A DNA stretch of 5,784 nt from an uncultured Clostridia bacterium. Lineage in GTDB: Bacteria; Bacillota; Clostridia; Christensenellales; UBA1242. A model generated the notes under the pieces. It saw only the letters and a list, made by a program, of their open reading frames with translations, was not told the DNA's origin and did not search any database. Below, piece by piece: positions 1 to 5,784 of this stretch (positions within the stretch are counted from its first letter, which is position 1; every line of letters starts with the position of its first letter). The position numbers and the translations under genes are program-made. The stretch is from positions 1 through 5,784 of the forward strand of contig CANRGF010000065.1 in assembly GCA_947630075.1 (NCBI GenBank). Direction: 5' to 3'.

Positions 1-3000
1 TCTAGCACACCCGCAATTCCGCCGGCAAATGACATAGTTTTCACATAGTCTTCATAATTGCCGTAGAAACCTATTGTGCCACGCATATCAGCGAACTCGG
101 ATTCGTTATAGTACATAGCATTGCCGGAAATGTGTCCGCTAATCGCTCCAAGATTTGAGTCAATGCCATACAGCAAACTCTTGCCCGTAATTAAGCCTGC
201 CACGCCGCCTACCAAGTTCATGCCCGGAATTGAAGTGTTTGTGCCGTTAAACGATAGATTGATTAAGGCAGTGTTGTCGATTGTGCCTGCTAAACCACCT
301 GAATAGGTGATTTCAATTGTGCTTAAATCGTTATCCGAAATATTTAGTGCACCAAAATTGAAATCTATATTTTTGATGAACGCATAGTCAATTTCTGCAA
401 ATAGTCCAACCTTATCTATTGATGTGGTGCTTTGAACTCCTTGTTTATCTAACACATTTAACGAAATGTTAGATATGCTCATACCATTACCTTCAATGCT
501 TGTTACAACATTATTTGATTTATCGCCAAGCACGAAGTCTGTTCTTGTTAAGATGGATGCAGTGCTGAAATCAATGTCATTGATAAGCCTGAAATAGCCA
601 TTCATATTTTTAAGTTTTGCATTGATGTCGTCATCTTTGCCTGTAACACCTGTCAAAACCCTATTAAATTCTTCTGCATCTCTAATTATATTTGGATTAT
701 TCACGCTGCCAAGCATAAAGTCTGGCGCATTTGCGTAAACGTTCGTGTTGTTGTCCGAACTTACTAAATATCTATAAGAATGAGAAATTTGATTTGCCGT
801 GGTTAGCTCTGGCAAAACGAGTTTTGCATTCGTTGCCACTGAATAATAGCTCCAAACACCCTGATTTCTTTCTTCACTGCGATTGCTTTGAATGAACACA
901 AAGCCAGAGAGTGAATTTGCGTTTGCAAAGTTATCAAGATTGTATGCCACAGCCTGCCCTTGACCATCTTGCCTAATCACATCATAGGTGTTGCCCGTTT
1001 CGTCTAGATAATAGCAGTTTGTGATTGTGCCACTAGAGAGCAAGTTATCGGCCGCATCAACGCCCACAAATGGTTGTTTTGCAGCGTTATTTGCTGGGTC
1101 GTCCTTATCCAAATCCATGTCGCTTGCTGAATAACTTGTGGTGATTGTTGCGCCCGACATATTTTGATAAACAAATCCGGCAGACAACGCAGAGTTTGTA
1201 ACCACCTTGATGTTTGCAAAGCAATTTTCAATGTTGCCAGTGTTGGTGTAAACAAAGCCTGCCACATTGCCGTTTGTTGGAGATAACACTTCTGACCCCA
1301 ATGCGCGTGCGGAATTCAAACTATTGTCGCTTGCACCTTTCACATAACTATATGCCACTCTGCCGGCATTGTTTGCCACAAAGCCAGCCGTGATGTTTGT
1401 TTTATCCGACCTTGAAGAATAGTTTTTGATGCTGGTGTTTGCCACAAACGAACTTGCAATCACGCCAGATGAAGTGTTTTGCCCAACAAATCCGCCAACC
1501 GTGCCCCTGAAGGCGTTTGCCTGCTCGGATGGCAAACTAGACTTGCTATTGCCCACCACAAAGGTTAATGGACTAGCATATTCGGTGGTGATAACAGGCG
1601 TGGTGCGAGAATCCATTCTTATCTTGGTGTATCTATCTCTGCCCACTCTTGAATTTGTGATTATTCCATTGTTTATGCCGACCAATCCACCGAAGGTGAT
1701 GTCCACACCCGAAAATTCGTCAACCACAATGTTTACCGTCTTGGCGCTCGTGGAAAGATTCATGACATCACAGTTATAGATTAAGCCGCCAGACTCCACT
1801 TCTGCCACCAAACCGCCGAACACTAATTGCGACATGTTGTTGTTGGTGAAATAGATATCTGTTAAACCACTATAATCAACGATGACATTTTTTAATATTG
1901 TGTTTTTAGTTTCGCCAAGCACATTTTGATATGTGCCTATTTTTTCAAATAAGCCATAGTGCGTCCTGCCCGGCGTGATTTTAAATGAATTTATGATAAT
2001 TTTTCTGTTGTTGCCGTCTAGGCTGGCAATGTCTGCCACGCCCGGCTCATAGTCTTCCAGCACGATATATTCACCCTTAGACTCATCGTTCATAAGGATA
2101 TAGTCGCCACTGCCAGACTTAGTCATTTGAATAAATTGCGCGGTGTTATAGATTGCCGTTGGAGCATCCTCTGTGGTCTCTGCATAAATGATGAGTGAGA
2201 ATGAGAATGCAATCTCTCTATCGCCCGCACCAAAGTGCAAGCCATAAAGCCCAGTTTCTTCGTCTAGCACATAGTCATAAGATAGATTAAATCTAACAAC
2301 TGATTCACTTTCAATATTGCCTGTTAGATAAATTTTATTTTGAGAAATTTCAATATCAAATGCTTTTAGATTTTCATCACTAAAATAGCCACTGCCAATG
2401 TTGTTGCCAACAAAGTAGAAATGCCTTAGCAACGCTTGAGCGCCGCTCTCTCCTCCCAAATCGTTGATGATTAAATTATAGATTTCATTTGTTAAATCAT
2501 AATTTGGATTGTTTGTGGTGAAAGACAAATCAAGCCTGCGTGTTGTGTTCATATTCACATAGAAATTGTTGCCAGACTCCTTTAAGTAAGCACCAGTAAG
2601 CAAATGTTTCACCGGATGGAAAATCAATTCGCGGGTGTTATTTTCCGTGTCGTCTATAAACGATAAATTTGCCACCAATTTGAAACTTGCAGGTATGTTT
2701 GAATATGCGTGTATGTAAAAATCGAATGAATATGAGCCATCGCTATTCGCCCTTATGCTAACATCACTCAAACTGCTCGTGCCAACATAATCGCCAATGT
2801 TATATTCTCTGCCACTAGCATCAACAATCACATCTAAGTTATTATTTTTATAACTAAACTTTGAGTTTTCATCAATATTCCAAACAAAACTAATGTTTGG
2901 AGAAGAACTGCCAAATTCATAGCCATAAAGAGTGATTGATGCTTTGTTTTGATAAGTGTCCTCTTGAATGAAATACGCTTTATCGTTTTTAAGCATTGCG

Positions 3001-5784
3001 TTTTTGTCATATTCAAGCTCAACCGCTGGCAAAAATTCTGTGGTTAAATATTTCGTGATTTCGATTGGAGCTTCCACTCCTGCCACTTTAACACTAAGAG
3101 TTGCTTCAAGTGGAACAACAAAACCACCAAATGTTTCCGAAACCATTGCATGAACATAAGCTATGCCGTTTGTAAAATATTCAGGATTTAAGTTGATAGT
3201 TCTTCCGCTCGTGTCGCCATTGACATTTGGCACAACTTGGAAGGTGTTTCCGCCAACTCTTTCGAGCTGCGTCAACATCAAATAAATTGGGCCGTCCGCC
3301 GTTGGCACATTTTGGTCTGCACCACTTGCCAAACTTATGGTTTCATAATTAGAATAAATTGGGTCAAGGTGAATGACCATAATCGAGCCATAGCCTTTTG
3401 GTGAAATATATGAAGTGTCGGTCAAACTGCTTGATAGAATAGCGGTGCCCGATGCCTGCGACTCTGTTGCCGCATAGTTGTAAATTCTTGCCGAATGGAA
3501 ATTGGTTGGAACAAACGAAATTTCAATAGGCTGAGTTGAAATGGCTGGGTTGGTTGTGGAAGCCACTATCAACACCAAATTTACCGGACCGGTGATAAAC
3601 CTATAATCATATTCATCTTTTAGGGAGAATGAAATTGTGTAGTTATATCCCCTAGCGCCCGATTCGTTATAATATTCAAATCTAACGGAGAAATTGAAGA
3701 GTTCGGCTATATTTGAAACGCCTGCGCGGCTCATCAAATTTTCCAACTCTGCGCTATCTTCGCCCTTTCTAAACGATAGGAAAATGCTATCTTTATCCAC
3801 TTCGTTGAATTCCACATTGCCACTTTCTGTGATGTGGGCATAAATGTCGCCTTGTGTTGCTCCGCCCGTGTATCCCGTTTGCAAATTAACTTCCAAACTT
3901 ATTGCATCGCTTGTTGGGATATCCGAAAAGGCTTCTTTTGAAGGAGTGATGCTTTCTGTGGACTTAAATATTGCCACACGGACACTTACGGTTGCCAGCA
4001 AATGATAGACATCTTCTTCCCCAGCGAAGAAATTTGTGCCTGAAAAATATTGAGAAAGGTTTAGATACAGATTGATTTTTATCACTTTTTCGGCATAAGA
4101 GCCTTCAAAATTATCGTTAATATCTAAAACGAGTGATTTTGGAGAAGATGTTGGAATTGCTGTTAGATAATCCACATTTCCGCCAACCATCTCCGTTTCA
4201 AGCTTGTAAAGACTAAATTGATTTACGCTATCAAAGATTGTTTTAAAGCGTTGACCTTCAAACAAGTTTTCTGCTTCAAGCGTTAAATTAATTCTTCCCA
4301 CACTTGAATGCGTGGTGAACTGATAATCGGCAGCCTCTTCTACGTTATTTCTTGTGTCCTCCAAAATTTCAACAGATGTGGAGTTCACTTTAAGATTGCT
4401 AATTCCACTTTGAGTGAAGAAAATGACGAACGATTGTTTGCTTGGATTGAAAATTGAATAACACCTTAACAAGATTGGATTTGTGCCACTAACTCCATTG
4501 AATGTGATTTGCTCACCATCTGCAGAAAGCGAAGCATAATTTGTGCCAAGCACAATTTCAAACTTCACGCCACCCTGCGCAGAATTTGGCTCAATGGTGC
4601 GGTCTAGCAAGCCGAGTGTTTGTTCGCTGCCATTAACCATTCTCGTTTTGTTAATTAAATAATGTGTGTTATAAGCCGAACTTGATGCTCCATTTGAAAA
4701 TTCGAAATAATTCACAAGCAAAATTTCGCTAATTTTAATTTCGCCAGCGTCAATGAGCGAGCCAATGTCAATTTCACCCTCTAACAAATTTGATTTGATG
4801 AAAAGCACATAACCCTTGTTAAAGTTTGTTTGAATTGATTGTGGGCTAATAACCATAAATGGATTAACCTCGCCATCTTCCACACTGCAAACAAATGGGA
4901 AGAACAAAGACAAACCTTTAAATGCAATGCTGTTGATTTCGCTATCCAATTTAAAGGTTGTGCCACTGCTCAACACGAGTGTGTTGCCCTCCCAACTGCC
5001 GGCAGAAGCAAGAAGTGTGTCCTTCACAAAAGTTTCCCAATCTGTGAGCACAATAAATATGTCGCTTCCCATTAATGTGTCGGTTTCTTTTATTTGCACA
5101 TATCTATCGCCTTCAAGCTTATATATTTGGGTATAATCATATTTTAATTCATAAGTTCCATCTGGATCTGGTTGAAAATCCATGCCATATTGTTGATACT
5201 TTTTACCCACTCCGTCCGGTGCCAACTTTACAATATCAATTACCGACATAACGGACATCGTTTTTTCAACCAAACGAGAAGAGTTGTATGCCTTATAATA
5301 GAGATTTCCGTCAGTGTAAATTATTGCATAAGTTGTGTTAGCATTTAGCGTGAGATTGTTTTGATTTGCAAAGGTGAAACCCTTAATTTTGCCAATGAAG
5401 TAAGTGCCAGATTCGTTTAATGTGTTAGATGTGAGGCAAACACTTGTGGCTGCACCCAAGTTGGCGTTTACAAATGAGCTCTTTATTTCAGTGGAAGAGC
5501 CATAAACTAAGCCGGCAATAATTTTTTCGCCTTGAATTGCAAAGAAATCTTCGCCGTTTTCGTTGCCAATGAAATCTTCAACAGAGGCAAAACTTACCGT
5601 TGAGCCGCTAGATTGTGCCACAATGCCTGCTGATTGAGTTTTGCCGAAAATCCTTCCCTGAGATTTCACGCCAGCCTCAAAGAAATTTGCATCAGCCAAA
5701 AGCACTCTTACATCATTGATGACTGCCTGATTTGTTTTGCCAACCACACCGGCTGCTGCACCAAGAGTGTTCTCCAAATCAAGT
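1..5784 (-). CDS. Giant GLUG-repeat, Ig-like surface/adhesin-like protein (internal fragment, both ends missing)
   Basis: One minus-strand frame (codons from 5783 down to 3) is open for 1927 codons with no stop. I checked the frame at many landmarks from residue 11 to 1927 and it never shifts. No start or stop codon belonging to the gene lies in the window, so the full protein is longer than 1927 residues, and its signal peptide and cell-wall anchor, if any, are outside. Visible architecture is a GLUG-like repeat tail (11-109), a long beta-rich middle with an Ig-like part (about 395-470), a full header-plus-GLUG module (1209-1660) and a second such module (1694 to the end). The chain has no hydrophobic segment long enough to span a membrane and no catalytic motif I recognise. 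It has only six Cys (116, 299, 441, 1338, 1521, 1590) and four Trp (249, 264, 968, 1644), typical of exported Gram-positive surface proteins. Adhesion or surface display is inferred from the family; the ligand is unknown. The coding call is near certain, the functional class moderately so. Confidence 0.95.
3..704 (-). other. Second header-plus-GLUG module (module B, cut by window edge)
   Basis: Residues 1694-1927. The header is a better match to the family pattern than that of module A. It runs NPNIIRDAEEFNRVL (1696-1710), then NGYFRLINDIDFSTAS, then SIEGNGMSISNISLNV with GNG at 1765-1767, then VGLFAEIDYAFIKNIDF with GLF at 1793-1795. GLUG-like repeats begin at 1829 (GGLAGTIDNTALINLSF), 1859 (GGVAGLITGKSLLYG) and 1921 (GGIAGVL), the last cut by the window edge. 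Copies here carry Ala where module A has Val before the second Gly. About 33 residues of linker (1661-1693, containing SHSYRYLVSSDNNTN) separate it from module A. The remainder, including any NCYY-type closing segment and the C-terminal anchor, lies beyond base 1. Confidence 0.75.
162..299 (-). repeat. GLUG-like repeats of module B
   Basis: Two complete copies are visible at residues 1829-1847 (GGLAGTIDNTALINLSFNG) and 1859-1874 (GGVAGLITGKSLLYGI), 30 residues apart. A third (GGIAGVL at 1921) is truncated by the end of the window. The [G]-G-hydrophobic-A-G core replaces the G-G-[LF]-V-G core of the preceding module, and the turn after it is ID/IT rather than NxG. This suggests the two modules were not copied from each other recently. 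Confidence 0.65.
804..2159 (-). other. Complete header-plus-GLUG module (module A)
   Basis: Residues 1209-1660. It starts with a header: AIYNTAQFIQM (1210-1220), then GDYILMNDESKGEYIVLEDY, then SLDGNNRKIIINSF with the DGN turn at 1256-1258, then HYGLFEKIG with GLF at 1277-1279, then a strand reading ILKNVIVDYSG. This is the usual lead-in of GLUG proteins: 'I-x-T-A-x-x-F-x-x-M ... Y-x-L-x-x-D ... D-G-N-x-x-x-I ... G-L-F ... I-x-N-V'. At least six GLUG repeats follow (1323-1554), then the signature TNCYYLDETGN with NCYY at 1589-1592, and the close GVWSYYSVATNAKLVLPEL (W1644). The W followed by a 'L-x-L-P-x-L' strand is the normal end of such modules. The fold is predicted to be a beta-helix-like solenoid outside the cell. 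The module is intact and in frame. Confidence 0.75.
1122..1817 (-). repeat. Array of six GLUG-type repeats
   Basis: Six copies start at residues 1323 (GGLVAEVESGGLIYNCDV), 1365 (GGLVGINNGIITNSRV), 1430 (GGFVGQNTSSGVIASSFV), 1466 (AGFVANNAGRVAYSYV), 1508 (AGFVYTNTGNIENCFAN) and 1535 (AGFVYQNMSGATITTSYS). The shared core is [GA]-G-[LF]-V-x-x-N-x(0-2)-G-x-I/V-x-x-[SC]-[FYR]-V/A, which is the GLUG motif named after its G-L-[any]-G core. Start-to-start distances are 42, 65, 36, 42 and 27 residues, so units are of unequal length, with longer polar loops after the second copy. The repeats are conserved at protein level but diverged at DNA level, arguing against recent slippage or duplication. Two copies carry a lone Cys (1338, 1521). 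Confidence 0.8.
2160..3083 (-). other. Beta-rich segment preceding the main GLUG module
   Basis: Residues about 901-1208. The first part (about 910-1055) contains ASITLYGYEFGSSSPNISF, the fragment's third Trp (W968 in FVWNIDEN) and strands such as SYSFDFYIHAYSNI and FKLVANLSFIDD. It looks like one or two more sandwich-type domains. The second part (about 1056-1208, from HPVKHLL) carries the strands NNFYVNMN and RRLDLSFTTNN. It also has a short possibly helical piece (GAQALLRHFYFVGNN), the strands FDIEISQNKIYLTGNI and VVRFNLSYDYVLDE, and ends in REIAFSFSLIIYAETTEDAP. The Thr/Glu/Asp/Pro-rich end is a natural linker into the header of the next module. No named family is recognised. Confidence 0.4.
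3084..3401 (-). other. Possible beta-sandwich (Ig-like) domain
   Basis: Residues about 795-900. It opens with PKGYGSIMVIHLDP and continues through SNYETISLASG, GPIYLMLTQLERVGG and NTFQVVPNVNGD. It then has a Gly-Ile-Ala-Tyr-Val strand (NGIAYVHAMVSE) and ends in VVPLEATLSVKVAG. The order of strands, the 'D-P-x-Y-x-x-Y-x-x-I-x-L' opening and the closing 'PLEATLSVKV' strand fit an Ig-like or invasin-like sandwich, with the terminal V-x-V strand leading into the next domain (VEAPIEITKYL). Family identity is inferred from the strand pattern only, and the exact borders are uncertain. Confidence 0.35.
3546..4373 (-). other. Beta-rich middle segment, family not recognised
   Basis: Residues about 471-746. 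The sequence is a run of short amphipathic strands (for example VGRINLTLEAENLF, KVIKINLYLNLSQYF, LLATVSVRVAIF, ISLEVNLQTGY and FSVRFEYYNESG), interrupted by polar loops rich in Ser, Asn, Glu and Asp. Strands ending in alternating hydrophobics roughly every 80-100 residues suggest two or three consecutive beta-sandwich domains. No catalytic residues, metal-binding DxDxDG loops or cleavage motifs stand out. The segment is in the same unbroken frame as its neighbours, with the same codon preferences, so it is an integral part of the protein and not an insertion. Confidence 0.4.
4374..4601 (-). other. Candidate bacterial Ig-like (Big_2-type) domain
   Basis: Residues about 395-470. The stretch contains YASLSADGEQITFNGVSG (416-433) followed by a strand reading ILLRCYSIFNPSK (437-449) and then SFVIFF (451-456). 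This is the order usual in bacterial Ig-like domains of the Big_2 kind: 'x-a-S-l-s-x-d-G-x-i-t-f', then a Gly turn, a V/I-x-V-x-S strand, an 'NPS' loop and a final F-x-V strand. Such domains act as spacers or weak adhesive modules in exported bacterial proteins. One Cys (441) sits in the central strand with no partner nearby, so a disulfide is unlikely. The match is by eye only; a profile search would be needed to fix the borders. Confidence 0.5.
4887..5456 (-). other. Unassigned beta-rich segment after the first GLUG region
   Basis: Residues about 110-299 of the giant protein. The segment alternates short hydrophobic and polar runs as expected for beta-strands. It includes two Tyr-rich stretches, around residues 140-160 (TTYAIIYTDGNLYYKAYNSS) and 190-225 (DGTYELKYDYTQIYKLEGD). 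It contains two of the protein's four Trp (W249 in LTDWETF, W264 in SAGSWEGN), and after those comes a short GxTFxLDSxIxSIAFKGL motif that resembles a strand-turn-strand of a solenoid header. I do not recognise a named family. It may be the closing part of the preceding GLUG module or the first of a series of beta-sandwich domains. Confidence 0.4.
5457..5753 (-). repeat. N-terminal GLUG-like repeats (end of an upstream module)
   Basis: Three GLUG-like units are visible at residues 11-28 (AAGVVGKTNQAVINDVRVL region), 52-69 (AGIVAQSSGSTVSFASVE) and 90-109 (AGLVYGSSTEIKSSFVNANL). Each follows the pattern small-Gly-hydrophobic-Val, a short Asn/Ser/Gly turn, then an alternating strand ending in Ser/Asn-hydrophobic-Val. 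Spacing is about 38-41 residues, similar to the array near the C-terminal side of the fragment. No header precedes them inside the window, so they are probably the tail of a module that begins upstream (above base 5784). The units are degenerate compared with the GGLVGxN form seen later, so the assignment rests on the repeated pattern rather than on any single copy. Confidence 0.6.

Noticed and set aside
121..306. Plus-strand 61-codon open frame
   Set aside because: Antisense to module B repeats; Pro-rich because GGC/GGT Gly codons read as Pro/Ala codons on the opposite strand. Not a gene.
1004..1267. Minus-strand 87-codon open frame in a different frame
   Set aside because: It overlaps module A out of frame, with low-complexity Gln/Thr/Leu content and no ribosome binding site of note. 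It is a shadow.
1426..1779. Plus-strand 117-codon open frame
   Set aside because: It lies antisense to the GLUG array of the giant gene, has no family resemblance, and its composition is what the complement of GLUG-type codons gives. It is a shadow.
2834..3153. Two small open frames, one on each strand
   Set aside because: Both sit inside the beta-rich middle of the giant gene out of frame, and neither shows a plausible start signal or domain.
4781..5136. Overlapping small open frames on both strands
   Set aside because: They overlap each other and the well-supported giant frame, and their translations resemble no family. They are shadows.
1..5784. CRISPR array or DNA tandem repeats
   Set aside because: The recurring 'gccacaaagcc'-like and 'aatccgcc'-like words come from the coding of repeated [GA]G[LF]V motifs. 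They are irregularly spaced and differ at wobble positions, unlike CRISPR repeats.
1..5784. Frameshift or pseudogene
   Set aside because: Landmark codons from residue 11 to 1927 all fall in one frame, with no stop, so there is no sign of decay within the window.
1..5784. Internal gene starts (in-frame ATG codons)
   Set aside because: Several in-frame Met codons occur, but the frame is open upstream of all of them to the window edge and domains continue across them, so none is a credible start.

Overview
The window is the inside of one very large gene on the minus strand. Reading the reverse complement with codons running from 5783 down to 3 gives 1927 codons with no stop. Neither the true start nor the true stop lies in the window, so the gene continues past both edges. 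There is no intergenic DNA, and I see no RNA gene, promoter, terminator, mobile element or CRISPR array. Residue numbers below count from the first full codon of the fragment (residue n occupies bases 5786-3n down to 5784-3n).

The protein looks like a giant secreted or surface-anchored, adhesin-like protein. It is rich in Asn, Ser, Thr, Gly and acidic residues, and almost free of Cys (six) and Trp (four). It has no membrane segment and no visible enzyme motif. Layout from N- to C-terminus: (1) residues about 11-109 (5753..5457), the tail of a GLUG-like repeat region whose beginning lies outside the window; (2) residues about 110-1208 (5456..2160), a long beta-rich stretch with one part resembling a bacterial Ig-like (Big_2-type) domain (about 395-470), another possible beta-sandwich (about 795-900), and the rest unassigned; (3) residues 1209-1660 (2159..804), a complete module with a 'header' of the kind that precedes GLUG beta-helices, at least six GLUG-type repeats, an NCYYLD signature and a closing Trp-containing segment; (4) a short linker; (5) residues 1694-1927 (704..3), a second module with the same header and three GLUG-like repeats before the window ends.

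The header/GLUG/NCYY arrangement is what is seen in large bacterial surface proteins carrying GLUG motifs (Pfam GLUG type), which are thought to form right-handed beta-helical or similar solenoid stalks. The likely role, by inference, is adhesion or cell-surface display. The ligand cannot be read from the sequence.

Organism: bacterial, with moderately low G+C, A/T-leaning codons (AGA for Arg, CCA for Pro, TTG for Leu) but a strong taste for GGC Gly and GTG Val. Trp is encoded by TGG and no in-frame TGA occurs, so the standard bacterial code fits. An uncultured Firmicutes/Clostridia-like gut bacterium is my best guess, at low confidence.
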